Shown: positions 1 through 11,849, counted from the first letter of the stretch. The stretch: 64,000 nt of DNA from Gordius sp. MW1 (GCA_964036665.1 OZ038530.1:15633001-15697000), one strand, 5' to 3'. The notes: generated from the sequence alone by a model not told the origin. Numbers and translations: made by a program.

Positions 1-89
1 CTTATAATTTAATTTTTCTATTAAAAAAACTTTTATAAGATCAGATTATATTTTTTAAAATATTCCTACCTATTGAATCTTAAATATAG

Positions 90-377
90 CCGAACTTAAA
101 TTTGCGCAGCAAGTTGAAGATTTAAAACGATCCAAAATAGAGTAACGTTTAATTTATAAATTTGATACATATTTAACGGGAATAAATCATTTTCATTTAA
201 AAATATAGATTTCGTAAGCTTGTAACATTTTATTGTTGGAAACCTGGTAAATTGGACGATTTAAATAAACCCTCCGAATTTTTTAAAATTTGGCAAACGT
301 TTTGTCAAGATTATAAAGATATGTGGACAATTGAACAACAAAAAAGATTAAAGTATAAAAAATTTATTCAATGTTAA
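90..377 (+). CDS. 3' end of a formin-like (FH2 domain) gene, last two coding exons
   Basis: Two exons join in phase: 90-141 (entered in phase 1 after ATATAG, left in phase 2 before GTAACG) and 209-377 (after AATATAG, stop TAA at 375-377). Together they encode about 73 residues. They run from a charged helix (AELKFAQQVEDLKRSKIE) into FRKLVTFYCWKPG and then EFFKIWQTFCQDYKDMW, followed by a basic tail. The pattern of a helix, then 'LVxFY', then 'EFFxIWxxFxxDFKxxW' is that of the C-terminal end of FH2 domains of the formin/cappuccino group. FH2 proteins nucleate and processively elongate actin filaments. The rest of the gene lies outside the window on the left, and positions 1-89 are intron. No AATAAA was seen right after the stop. 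The family call rests on about 70 residues, so the subfamily is uncertain. Confidence 0.62.
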
Positions 378-2104
378 TTTAATAATATAGTACACATATA
401 TCAAGTCAATTGTAATTGTCATACATAATTTTCTATGTTATATTTAAGAAAGATGAAAATTCAAGGAACGGCACAACAAAATCCTGTAATTAGGCGTCTT
501 AGCATTAAACTGAAGGAAAAGTGAAATGCGTGGATGATAAAAATGATCAAAACTTTAATAAAATATGTGATGCTTCAATAAAATATTTTTTTAACACTAT
601 ATATTTTTTATTGAAAACAAAGATTATATGGAAACTGGTCAAGAGAGCGCAATATCTTTTATATAATTTATATTTATATAAACCAGTAAAATTGTTATAC
701 TCAAAAAAAAATTTTAAAACTAGAGTTAGAGATATTCCCAATTTTGTAATATTTAAAATATGATTATTGCTATTTGTATCAAGCTAACCTATGGACTACT
801 CGAAACATATTCTAACATGCAGTACATGTCGAGTTTAATCTTGGTAATCCTGAGTATCGCCTTTTTATTTGCTTTCTCCTAAGCTCAATTTATTGATAGG
901 GGTGGTTGTCAGTCTATCTATTACGTCCTATCAATGTTAATTATGACGCCTACGATTTTCAGTTATCAATTCAAATTACTTCTCCTTTTTAAAAGCTCTA
1001 GTACTTATCAATTTCGTTGCTGTATCTAGGCTATTTTATTGGAGCTCTTAGGTAGTTTTGGTTTTTTTCTAATTCAGGCACTATCAAAGTTTCGGCAGTT
1101 TTAACTTTGCTCCGTTGCTTGTCATCCGACTATCTGACGAAATTCCATTAGTTTCCCCCTTTTTATGAATTAAAGAACTAACTCTTATCTTTCTTTCTTT
1201 TCCTGGTCGCTGATGCTCCATTTAATATCATGTGAACGCCCTCGGCTTTTGCCTTTTGCCCTAGTAACTTTTTAAACATTCACTTATGAGTAATTGGGTC
1301 TTAGAAAATGATGGTACAATCTCGATTTATGGATCTATCGTCCCAATGATTTAATATATATTAGCCTAGTGATTGTACAACTTATTAAGCCTTTAAAATT
1401 CAGATAATAGAAAAGCAATTTAAAATAATACAGAAACATTAAAAAAAGTTTTACTAAAAAATCAGAATGTTTACGAACTTACTTATCTTAATAATGCACT
1501 ATTGCACCATCAAGAGTAAAATTCAAAGTTAATTCATCTAACATATTATGGAGTTAATAAATTAAAATGTCAATTCAGATATGAAATTTGTGCAATATAA
1601 GTACAAATTTTTAAAAAAGTTGACAAACAGCTACTAGGAAAAAGAGAAGCACTCATAGCTTTTACTCATGCGCGTACTTTCGCACACATTGAATTATAAG
1701 TTTTATAGTGCATTTGAACGTTTATCTTATATATAAAAATGAAACTGTATATATGTGTTTTTATATGCCGCCACCAATTTTGGAAAACTACCAGACCTAT
1801 TTGGCTCAAAATTTCACAGATTATTCCTGACATTCCGGAGCATGTTTTAAGATTTGTTCGAGCCAAATCGGTCCAGTAGTTTTCGAATATTCGTACGCGT
1901 TGCACTGTATACGGAAATAGAACAATAGAAGTAGAACATATAGATATCAAATTTATTTTTACTTCACTAACCGCTTTATCATCATATATGCCCTAAAATT
2001 CCAATATAATTTAATACACCCGGGTAAATGGCAAAACAACGTTTGCCGGGTTCATCTAGTATATTATAATTCTACACCAAATATTATAATTCCATATAAT
2101 TCAT
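378..2104. other. Intergenic spacer, no gene recognised
   Basis: AT-rich DNA downstream of the formin tail. Roughly 780-1330 is less AT-rich than its surroundings but has stops in all frames and gives no recognisable protein, so it may be old mobile-element debris. Short open frames here (for example 521-763 and 1666-1950) lack any family signature. Confidence 0.5.
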
Positions 2105-2267
2105 CATAAGCGTAGGCAGGATTGAAATTAGAGGAGGACAATAAAGAATTAGGGAGGGGCAAAATGATAATTATTCGTAATTTTAGGTATAATTTAAATT
2201 TTGAAAAAAAAATTAGATTTAGAGGGTGGCAGCCGCCCCTCCCTGCCTCCCCCTGGCTGCGCCCCTG
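2105..2267. mobile_element. Non-autonomous DNA element, CATGGGCG family (copy 1)
   Basis: A 163-bp copy of the family whose ends are CATGGGCGTAGCCAGG and its complement; here they have diverged to CATAAGCGTAGGCAGG and CCTGGCTGCGCCCCTG. It is flanked by a perfect 8-bp direct repeat TAATTCAT (2097-2104 and 2268-2275), a target-site duplication of hAT length. It contains the GGGCAGCCGCCCC core shared by most copies. It has no coding capacity. Confidence 0.8.
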
Positions 2268-3023
2268 TAATTCATTCTCTCGTTTATCTGCCACACATTC
2301 TTTTCTTATCAAAAAAGGTTTGTAATTAATGCATCTTTTAGATGGTTTGTTCTTCTGTTATCATTATGTTTATTTAAAATTTATGTTCACATTCTTCTCA
2401 TTTTAATTGCGAACCTCTAATGGGTAAAAGGAATCCTTTTTGGCTTATATTAAAGATTAAAATTTATAATTACTACATAAACTATTTTTATTAAAGAGAT
2501 ATAAAATGTTTTTATTAATCCCATTTTAAAATCGAGCGGATGATCAACTATATAAGCTCAAATTGTGCATAGCAACACGGATGTGGCTTAGGCATGCTTT
2601 GCTCACTCACACGCTTGAGGTATAGATAGATAAGTATAACAATTTTTGTCATAATAGCTTTTATGTTTAGAGTTTAAATGATGATGATCCAAATCTTGTA
2701 TGCAAAAACTTTAAGCGTCCATTTTTATATAATTAAATTAAAGAAGATTCATTGGTTGAGGAAGCTAGTTTCTGGCTTTCGCTTTCAATTGAAAAAAATT
2801 TTTTATATATCTAAACTATTTTATTTATTATATTATTTGCTTTTTTGTGTTTGAATCAACACCTATTTATATAGGCCAAAAAACACTTTCACGCCTGTGT
2901 AATTATGTAGTGTTAAATTGTGACCAATGTCACATCTAGGGAATTTACGTAAATTGACACAATTATTTTGACACTCATACATATAGAATAATTAGAACGG
3001 AATCGAAAGTTTTTTGAGCTACT
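2268..3023. other. Spacer upstream of the lectin-like gene
   Basis: No exon or repeat recognised. It must contain any promoter of the lectin-like gene that starts at 3024, but no TATA box or other element can be assigned with confidence in such AT-rich DNA. Confidence 0.4.
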
Positions 3024-6000
3024 ATGTATCTAAAAATTATATTTATATGCCTATCGTCGTTATCCTTAATTCACTATACGTTATGTAAGTTAACACATGA
3101 CATAGTTTTTAAAATTAAAATAGCTACGTTTTAGAAGAAAACAAAATAAATTTATAATTTAAAAGTTGATCCTGAAGGATAATTTTTATTAAATGGCAAA
3201 GTTTTAATGGTTTTTGATTATAAACCCGCTTTTTTGACCATTGGAATAAATACTTAGTGGTCCTAGATACAAATAAATTATAATTATAAGATTGACGCTT
3301 AAGTTCTCCTTTTTAAATAAATTTCTCTCGTATTTTAAATAGTCTTTGGTTATACTTTTCTGAGCTAATTATTAGTATTTAAATTGTTAATAAGCATTTT
3401 CACATTTAAAAATAAGGTTATCATTACCAGCCACATGATGAGTGGATTTCACCGTCAGACCAGAATTGTCCTTTACATTGGCTACCAACGGGGTATTCCT
3501 GTATTAAAGCCTTTTTGGGGAGACGTCAATTATTGAATTGGCACCAGGCGCGTAGCAAGTGCAAGAGCCTCGGCGGGACTCTAATTAAACTCGACACCAA
3601 GGCTAAGAAGGATGTCATTTGGGATTATTTAGGGTGGCCGCTTAAAGGTTAATTGTATGCAATCAATGTCAATTAATAACATAATATAATCGGTGGTTTC
3701 TGTATTTATTCACGTTTATTTAGATATAGTTATTAAAACATTAGCAAATACTACATTTAAGTGTCTTTAAGATTAATATTAGAAAACTTGAACTAAATAA
3801 ATTTTATCGTACAAGATAGAATTGAAAGTTCCTTAAAAAGGGAACTAGTTCCAGTTTCAGTTCATTGTTCCTTCCTTTAAAACTAGTCCATTCACAAGTT
3901 CCTACTTATTTAGATGAGTTCCGATTTGTTCCTCTAAAAGCTATTTTTCAAAATTTTATAAATATATAAATGTAATGCGTTCATCAAAAGAAATTTTTTA
4001 ATTTGCCTGTATTAATTGCTTTTTTAAAAAACTTTCTCTGTACTAATTAAATGTGGTCTTTGTTTAAATGTGTAGACATAATTATAATTAAATCATAAAA
4101 ATATGCTTACCAGAGGTCTGAAATATTTTTTAGTCCAAATTCGGCAAGGCCCTTGTTTTACCTTTGCTCAATCCGACCTACCACTTGAACCTCTTCCCGT
4201 CCGGCTTTCTGAAAATGAAAAAATATACAAAATCTCAGATAAAAATGTTCATTCACTCAAATATATGATTATAATTAATTGCTATGCAATTTATTTTACA
4301 GTCAAAAGGAAAAAATAAGTCATATATTATATCGTGGAGTAGGGGAGACCGGGGCTATCTCGACCATAAAATTCCGATTTTCATAAACTTTTTTTAGAAA
4401 AATGTTCTTGTCCACAGTGTTTATCAAAGGGGGAAAAAAATTATAGCAACACAATTGATAGATTTTTCGTAATAAGGGTTCAAAAAAAAGACAACTCGTA
4501 TAATTTCTAAAAATGACCGGGGTTAAAGCGTCCTTTAAAGGGGGCTATCGCGTCCTCTCTTATATTAAGTCCTAAAACTATAAAATATTTATTTGCATAA
4601 GCTTAAATTGCCAAAATATTAAATGTATATAGTCTTTTGCAACTTATAAAATTTAATATTATTATTTAAATGTGTTTTATCTATGATTTATATGTTAAAA
4701 TTATGATATAGACTAAGTGCATGGCATAAATTGCAAAAATATAAGTTTATACAGCCTTTATAAAGCTTCAAATAAGAATTTTATTATAGGATATTTGTGT
4801 ATTTTATGTTAAAATTTAAATTTTAAAAATACTAAAAAGTTTATAACCTATTAATATAAAGCTTTTTAAAATGATTTAAGAAAAGTGCCTTTCCCAAGAT
4901 TTTTGTTTTAGAATCAATAATTTAAATGCTTTATTGATACCAAAATGTCATATAAAGTTGACAATTATCAAAAATGCAATTAAGATATACAATTATTGCA
5001 AATAAAGAAAATATCATGATTGCAACATGAGCCATGAATTTTCTAATATTCTTTTCTTAGCATTTGGCCACCTTTTCTTTGCCTTGGCTATTATGTGAGT
5101 ATTGTTGATATTTGCTGTCTAATGGAGTCTTTCTAGCCAAAATAGGATGGGATAAAGTAATAATTCTCTTGATTATTGGAAGTTTGAGATACATTTAGAT
5201 TAAATGATTCACTTGCATTGGAGGAATATAGGGTTTACACTTTCTTCATTATAATTTTGTAGGTTGAATGGCCAAATACCACATGATGTTAATCCTTTAA
5301 AGATAAACATATTAACTAGTGGTAATTACCTGTTTCATCACAGGGTAAGTATTATTGGTGGTTAATAGAGCCGCATAATTCTTAAAAAGGCATCAACACT
5401 TAGCATATTGAACCTTGTGGCCTTTGAAATTCTAGGTTTTTTTCGGTGGTAATTACGCACAAAAATTAATAATGAATGAGTGAAAAGGAAACTATAGCAC
5501 CGGCCGCGATAGCCCCAGCGTAGTCATTGCACTTTAAGTTGTGCTTATATATTATTAAAATCATCAAAGGTATAAATTTATTACACATAAATATAATAAA
5601 AGAGTCAATACTTATTTAAGTTAGTAAAACAAGTAATTTTTGAATAATTGACAATATTCGAAAATTTAAAAAAGGACGTTTTAGCCCCGAAAAATCGTAT
5701 TTTCTGCATAATTTTTTTGTAGCATAAGTTAACACAAATAATTTTTGTGTTCAAAATGTGCGATAATAAAGTACATTTAAGATTAAAATTTGAGGTCAAA
5801 ATAAGCATAAATGACAAAATTAATTGAGAGGACGTGTATAGTCCCGGTAAAGGAATAGCCCGGTCTCCCCTAAACTGTACGTTTTATAGATTCTCGGAGC
5901 TTAAATTTTAATAAGTCTGTCTGAAGCCACTTGATAAGCCAAAATAAGTTTTATTCGGTTGACTTCAAAATCATATCTTGAAATATTAGCCGCTTCTTGC

Positions 6001-7169
6001 ACGTCTTTATAAATATAACGTGTTAGGGACAATTATCTAATAAATGGCATCAGCAATATAGTATATATACTAATAAAGTTAGGCTAAAATAACTGTAATA
6101 AGGTAAGGTTTAAAATGGAAAAAAAGTGAACGGGGTTTTTAGAGTGGATTATGTCCAGTCCGACCAATAGTCGGGCATGCATACCTTCGAGACTTTAATA
6201 TGTCTTCTATATTTGCTTTAGAAGATTTTGGCACAGAGACAGGCCTTAACTTTAGTTTGCCAAAGATTTGCATGTTAATTAAAATAATATTAAATTATAA
6301 TGTTAATTATAACATGTAAAATCTCCATAATAAGCAAAAAATTAAACTTAGTCTTTTATTATAAATGATAGCATTATAAACTAGAAATTACTTGCACAAT
6401 GCTGGATTGTAGTTATTAAAATTAAGTGGTATCAAATTTTTTAAAATTTTAATAATTAAATAATACAAATTTAATGAATATTGATTTCAATCAATTTATG
6501 CCTTTTTTGTCGTTATGAAATAATGACGTCGTCATTAACATACAACTTGTTGTAAAATTAATTGATATGTTGTGAATTGTTTTAATTTTAGAAGACATGT
6601 GTAATATAAGTTTTTAAAATGCTCTATTTCTTAAAAAGGGGATCTTTGGGGTCTTTATCATTTTCAAATCCCTCATTTTAAAAGTTTCCAACTCAACCCT
6701 TATCATAAATCAAGGTTGAGGACATACCATCCCCTCATGCCCTTTTAGACTTTGATTCAATAAACTTAAGTCAAAATCCAATTAGATAGTTATTAATTAC
6801 ATTATAATTAACCTAATCTATAAGCTTATAAATGATCTAAAAAATATACAAGTTCTTTTTTACTGAAAACATGAAAACGTAGCAAAGAATTATAACGTTA
6901 TATAATTTTTAGGTAGCAAAACAGCTATATGGACGGGTGGAATGAAAAGGAGCATATCAAATTTACAACATCACAGCCATAATCAGTGGTATGAGTATGA
7001 TCGACCATGGGAACCGCAGCCCATTTGTTTATTTATACATTTGAAGAGGGGGATAAGATTACACGAAGCTCATTGCAATATAGCCAAAAATTTTATTTGC
7101 GAAAAAAGGAGAAATTGGCCTATCCGATCAAATTATAATCATAAACATCATAATTATTGGTATGATTAA
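3024..7169 (+). CDS. Secreted C-type lectin-like domain protein, three exons
   Basis: Exons 3024-3084, 3417-3647 and 6913-7169 join with all junctions in phase 1 and give 182 residues, ending at TAA 7167-7169. Exon 1 encodes a clear signal peptide (MYLKIIFICLSSLSLIHYTL), with donor GTAAGT. Exon 2 encodes the first half of a C-type lectin fold: a CPLHWLPTGYSC cysteine pair, then WHQARSKCKSLGGTLIKLD. Exon 3 supplies IWTGG, PICLFI and the closing HCNIAKNFICEK, then a His/Asn/Tyr-rich tail. The calcium-site triplets EPN and WND are not kept (WEPQP and RLHEAH occupy those places), so calcium-dependent sugar binding is doubtful. The protein is probably extracellular; ligand unknown. Intron 2 (3.3 kb) holds a DNA transposon. 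AATAAA lies 6 bp after the stop. Confidence 0.8.
4340..5872. mobile_element. Non-autonomous DNA transposon with TA target sites, GGGGAGACC family, copy A
   Basis: Inverted ends GGGGAGACCGGGGCTAT (from 4342) and ATAGCCCGGTCTCCCC (to 5870) are bounded by TA on both sides (4340-4341, 5871-5872), as in Tc1/mariner-like insertions. The interior is AT-rich and non-coding, but GGGGCTA-type motifs recur just inside both ends (near 4545, 5500, 5685 and 5840), each beside a GCGTCCT/AGGACG-like word. It lies inside intron 2 of the lectin-like gene. No transposase frame is visible. Assignment to Tc1/mariner rests only on the TA duplication. Confidence 0.82.
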
Positions 7170-7174
7170 ATAAC

Positions 7175-7180
7175 AATAAA
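7175..7180 (+). promoter_or_regulatory. Poly(A) signal AATAAA of the lectin-like gene
   Basis: AATAAA begins 6 bp after the TAA stop of the lectin-like gene, and a second AATAAA-like word follows within 12 bp. The 3' UTR would therefore be very short. Confidence 0.5.
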
Positions 7181-7478
7181 CTAATAAAAATTTTGACTGT
7201 TATGAAAGTATTTTTTATGTAATGTATCTAAAGGGAATGACAAAAAGTAGCGTAATTACCAAATTAATTTTTTTTATTATATTTGGTGAAATTAGAAGAA
7301 ATATCAAGACATTCTTAGTTATTATCTTCAACTAAACCTTTATAACTCAAATATGGCTTTTGATAAAAAATGGAAAAATGAAAGTCTCGATATTAAATAT
7401 GTTAAAATTGAGACATCAATTGGCGCTAGACACTATAAGGCTTAATCCTAAAATTATTATTGGGCAAACGTTAGAATT

Positions 7479-8406
7479 TAGGGGAGCCTGGGGCTAGTCG
7501 TAGCCCGGGGTTACTATTATCTTTCCAATTATTTTTTAAAATAATAATGATATTAAATTAAAATTTAAACCATATGTGTATTTTTCCATCATGTGTAAGT
7601 AAAAAATTTTTCTTTAGAAAAAATAAAATTTAAAATTTTTATTGAAAAAAAAACGATTTTTCGGGGCTATTAGTAGCCTTGACAAATTTTTTTATTTTAC
7701 ACATAAAATTTTTTTGGCTGAATATTTTGGATTAATTTAAATTTTATCTTATAAAGGGAGATTTTTTATATAAAGACCGTCTAATGATTAAATTTTTATA
7801 TGCAATATAACATCTTAAATTATTAATTGTTTATGAAATAGGGGTCGGGGCTAGTCGGAGAGGGGCTATTGCTAGCCATTTTTCATTGTGTCTTACAAAT
7901 GGCAAGATTTAAAAAACAAAAAATTTTGTTTAATAATCTAACTTAGTGTTATTTGGATTAGAAATAGACTATGATTATACATTATAGAACGACTAAAAGT
8001 TTTTTTCCATTGCTAATTTGTCTTTTAAGTGTTCTTAAGTCAGATTGTCATCTTGACCCTTTTTTATTTGTTTTATATAAAATACAATCAAATTACATTT
8101 AAATTTTCTACATTTTTATAATGAAACAATTTTTTTATTGATTTGAGTTAGCATACACTAATAAGAAGTGAAAACGTCAGAGTTAATCTATCGGCTATGA
8201 CTAGCCCCGGTCATTTATGAAACTTTTTGGATTTTTGTTTTTTTTTTAACTTAATTTGTGAGAAAACTATATTTCCTCCAAATTTTTTTCCTATAGTAAA
8301 CAAAGACCTTAAAAATATATTCTGACAAAAAAATTGGAAAAATAATTGTAGTTTTTTTAAAACGCGATTTTATTTTTTATGGCTAAAGTAGCCCCGGTCT
8401 CCCCTA
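7479..8406. mobile_element. Non-autonomous DNA transposon with TA target sites, GGGGAGACC family, copy B
   Basis: Ends GGGGAGCCTGGGGCTAG (from 7481) and GTAGCCCCGGTCTCCCC (to 8404) match the element at 4340-5872 and are again flanked by TA. The length is about 930 bp against 1.53 kb for the other copy. GGGGCTA/TAGCCCC motifs recur inside (near 7664, 7857, 7875 and 8199). Interiors of the two copies share base composition and motif layout more than exact sequence. Non-coding. Confidence 0.8.
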
Positions 8407-8699
8407 ACTGCTAATACATGGCGTAGCCATTTGAAAGACGCTAAGAGGTGATTGTCGTCGGTAACTTTATCAAATGTACACATCTAAGTGACCTCACATC
8501 ATGTTCACGAATATTAAGTTTAATCTGTGGTTTAAACCAACAGGTCAAGACTGGTATGATTTTGTAAAAATAAATTTTTGTTGTATATAAAATTTATAAA
8601 AAAAATGACTTTAATCCCAAAAGTGCTATAAAAATATTATACGATAATAACTCAATTGCTCCCTAATTCCTTAATTCATACCAACAGTTCAAAGACTCC

Positions 8700-9655
8700 T
8701 TTTCACAGCCTCTCCCAAAAAACTCGACCTTACCGACATCCGGGAAGCCATTCATTCCTTCCCAATTGACTCCGCACCAGGCCTTGACGGTCCTAGTTTA
8801 TCTACAATACCTGATTAACCTTCAAACACTAGAATCTTACTTAACTCCATAACCTCCCTATGCAACTTAATTATCAACGGAAATTATTCCTATATTGCTC
8901 GGCGCTAAAATTATTGCTATAAAAAACTTGATAATTCGGTATGACCTATTGCTATCGGCAGCGGTCTCCGACAAACTCATTTGCAAGGTAATCAAACCTA
9001 ATTTAAGCGATAAATTATTTCCCCATCAATTAGTTGGTGTTAAAGGCAGCTGTGAGGCGGCTCATCACTCTGCGAGAATTAGCTTACGATAAATTCCCTC
9101 CAATCACTGAAATTGGACTTTGCCAATGTCTTCAATAATATGAGAAACGGTGATAAACTCATTCCTTGATGAGTACCCAAAGTTCTCAAATTACATCTTT
9201 TTATGTTATGGTTGTAAACCAAGACTCAAGTTTGGGGACTTCCTAATTGAATGTGCTGAAGGTATCCAACAGGGTGACTTACTTGGTCCACCTTTGTTTT
9301 GCCTAGTGATTAAGAATTTAATCGAATCGCTCTCTAACCAATGCGCATTAACACTAAACGTCTGGTACCTTGATGATGGCACCATAAGCGGCCCTCCCGA
9401 ATAAATTTTCAAGGCCATGCATTTAACATGTGGTTATGAAACCGCCTTAAATCTAAATCAAATATATCTAAATGCGAGATATTCCAATGTCTTGATACAG
9501 ATTTTTTCCCCATTTTTAAACCCTTCATAAAAGTTGAAATGGAGAGTTCGGTCAAACCGCCTTATACGAGTCTATGCGTAATTATATATCCAATCTAATT
9601 TTAAAGATGAAACTTGTCCATACCTTCCCCAATCATCGTGCATTTTATATTAAAA
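8700..9655 (+). pseudogene. Decayed reverse transcriptase (non-LTR type), N-terminal and central part
   Basis: Translating across several stops and frame changes gives successive reverse-transcriptase landmarks: SFPIDSAPGLDGPS near 8750, PIAIGSGL near 8950, PHQLVGVKGSCEAAHH near 9020, then EGIQQGDLLGPPLFCLVI and the catalytic YLDDG box near 9270-9390, and SKCEIFQ near 9470. This order fits the non-LTR-type reverse transcriptases common in marine invertebrate genomes. Internal stops show it is dead. The frame ends at FPNHRAFYIKI (about 9655), where the GC-rich hairpin block begins, and the same polypeptide resumes at about 13267, so the copy is split by an insertion. Confidence 0.82.
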
Positions 9656-9657
9656 TA

Positions 9658-9744
9658 CGCCCTTCGGGCGTAACTGGGGGCTTCGCCCCCAGACCCCCTT
9701 GGGGGCTTCGCCCCCAAACCCCCTGCTGGGGGCTCCGCCCCCAG
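9658..9744. repeat. Row of four GC-rich hairpins
   Basis: Four near-perfect stem-loops stand side by side: CGCCCTTCGGGCG (9658-9670), CTGGGGGCTTCGCCCCCAG (9674-9692), TTGGGGGCTTCGCCCCCAA (9699-9717) and CTGGGGGCTCCGCCCCCAG (9726-9744). Stems have TTCG or TCCG loops. A purine-rich GGGGAGAAGG tract follows to about 9785. The composition is unlike the surrounding AT-rich DNA. Confidence 0.85.
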
Positions 9745-9831
9745 CCGGAGAAGGGGGAGAAGGGGGAGAAGGGAAGGGGGGGGGTAGGGAAGATGGGACG
9801 ACTCAGCTATTCTACGTATAAATGTAGCATA

Positions 9832-9853
9832 TTTGCTATGCAATTTATGGGCG
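9832..9853. repeat. Dispersed TTGCTATGCAATTTATGGG motif
   Basis: One of five copies of a roughly 20-bp word (TTGCTATGCAATTTATGGG): forward at 4274-4295, here and at 63431-63454; reverse at 10182-10202 and 13203-13225. The core is a near-palindrome. The copies here and at 13203-13225 face each other across 3.4 kb, near the two edges of the insertion that splits the reverse-transcriptase frame, and may belong to its ends. Confidence 0.6.
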
Positions 9854-9975
9854 AGAAAGGTGTCAAGGGGCGAGAATGCCTTAAGGGGGTAGGATAATTG
9901 CTAGGGTTTCCCCCTTGGCTACTCCTACGCTAGTTACACAACATAAAACTCCATTTTTTTTGGCCAAAAAAATAA

Positions 9976-10179
9976 ATGAAAATTCATTTTAATTTAAAAC
10001 CTCAATTTTACTCGCCGTTTTATAACGTATGTTTTGTATGTGATAAAAATTTGAAGAGGAAAAAGAATAGTATTTTTATATTTGGCAAAAGCTGGCTATG
10101 TAACAAGGGATTGTTTTGTAAAATAAAATGTGAACATTACAATATTATTAAGGCAATCAAAAAATTAAACGGCGTTTAA
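9976..10179 (+). other. Small open frame of unknown meaning inside the insertion
   Basis: A 67-codon frame rich in Lys, Phe and Cys (CVFC-type and CNKGLFCKIKC cysteine pairs). No family recognised; it may be a remnant of the inserted element's own protein or chance. It lies between two 35-bp near-repeats (9889-9920 and 10347-10382, both containing GGTAGGATAA and GCTAGGGTTTCC). Confidence 0.2.
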
Positions 10180-10564
10180 GGATAAATTGCATAGCAATTA
10201 ATATATAATGAATTATTTTTTTTTTACATAATTTTTTTTAACAGCAAATATTTCAAAAACTTGAAGTGTAAGGACTAGCTTTATAACCATTTTGGCATCT
10301 TTATTAAATCACTTAAATTATAAAATCTAAAAAAATTGTTAAATATAGGGGGTAGGATAAATGCTAGGGTTTCCTCCTTATCTAAGACAGCCAACCATAT
10401 AATATATATTTTTAACCTTATAAAAGCATATATATTTTTTTATTGGGTTTATATATTTCATTTAATTAGATTGTGATTTCATAGAAAACCTAAAAAGTAT
10501 AGTTAAAAAAATATATACCTTAATGTATAAATAATTATAAATAAATGAGTGAGTTTAAATATTA

Positions 10565-10800
10565 TTTTTACTTTTAAACGTTTTGCCCCCCCCCAATCCA
10601 AAACCTGGCTACGCCCATGTATATAGATATCCTAGGGCTACTTAATTAACATTTAATTATCTTTAGATATTAGGCTTATTATCGACCTTGAAGGTACAAA
10701 TAAACATCGGCATAGCCAGTGGGTGGCAAAGAGGGGCGGTTGCCCCCTCTAAATCCATAATTAATTTGAAATTTATTAAAACTATGACTAAAATGCCAAT
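10565..10800. mobile_element. Two fragments of the CATGGGCG element family
   Basis: A right-end fragment ending CCTGGCTACGCCCATG (about 10565-10619) is followed by a left-end fragment with GGGGCGGTTGCCCC and CTCTAAATCC (about 10705-10800). Neither has a matching partner end, so both look truncated. Confidence 0.55.
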
Positions 10801-11518
10801 ATTGTGAAATAATCTTCATCTCCTCCACTCCCGCTTCCTAGCGGTGGGCTGATAAGAGAGGAAGATAGGGGTAGGGGTTTAACCTTGGCATAGCGCCATT
10901 GAAAAAAAATCAATATAAAATGACGAAGGAATAATTTCCCCTTTCCCCTTTTAATTGCTATATAATAATATATAGTAATTTGTAAAATACGTAAGGTACA
11001 TACTACTAAAAATAAAATAGATGCAACTAAATGCAAATTTTTAAAAAGTAATTATTAATGATGAAAATTAGTCCAATAATAAAATAAAATATAGTGCTTA
11101 CAATTGACTAGTGGCCACAAGTGGTGTCAAATAATTCTGTTTTCAATGAAATGAGGGAAATTCATGTGGATTAATTGGAAACATAAAAGCTTGAAAACTA
11201 TTTTTAACACTACCACTAAACCGATTATATTAATTTAAATATCAATATTCATTATTCGCTCTCTGGTTTTACCTTAAATATTAAAAGTTTTACAAAGCAT
11301 AAAGGTGGCCTGCTAGTGAAATCAATTCTACAAATATACGAGATAGATAACTCTTTAACTTGTTTGCATGTTCCACATTCTTAGTTAATAGCTTAGTTAT
11401 AACATTTTGCAACACAATAACCCTATAAGCTATTAGCTGGGAAATTAAAATTTTGTCTCGATTTAGACCTATCTTTAGGCGTCAACATAGCAATTAAAAT
11501 GCTTACGACGAAACTATC

Positions 11519-11633
11519 AGCGACATGCAATAGCTCCGCTATTGCCTGTTACGACCGCGCATCTAAAAATGGCACAATTAGCAGCGATATGCAATAGCTC
11601 CGCTATTGCCTGTTACGACCGCACATCTAAAAA
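11519..11633. repeat. Two-unit 64-bp tandem repeat with internal hairpin
   Basis: Two adjacent copies of a 64-bp unit carrying the stem-loop AATAGCTCCGCTATT, followed in both by GCCTGTTACGACCGC and ATCTAAAAATG. Only a few mismatches separate the two units, so the duplication is fairly recent. Confidence 0.75.
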
Positions 11634-11849
11634 TGATAAAATTTAAAAACTTACTTTTGGTTAATGTAAAATGTTATTAAATTGGGATAATTCCTATTGT
11701 GGCTTATAATAAAATTTTTGAAAATAAAATTGAAATATATAAAAATGCGTTAGATATTAAAAAATATGACTTTTAAAAATAAGATGTAATAATAATTAGA
11801 TTTATTAATAAGATATCTAAAATAAAATAGTATAGATATTCAAAAATGG

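Noticed and set aside
9601-9897. Open frames through the GC-rich block near 9.6-9.9 kb
   Set aside because: They translate the hairpin repeats and GGGGAGAAGG tract; the peptides are Gly/Pro/Arg low-complexity on one strand and Pro/Leu on the other.
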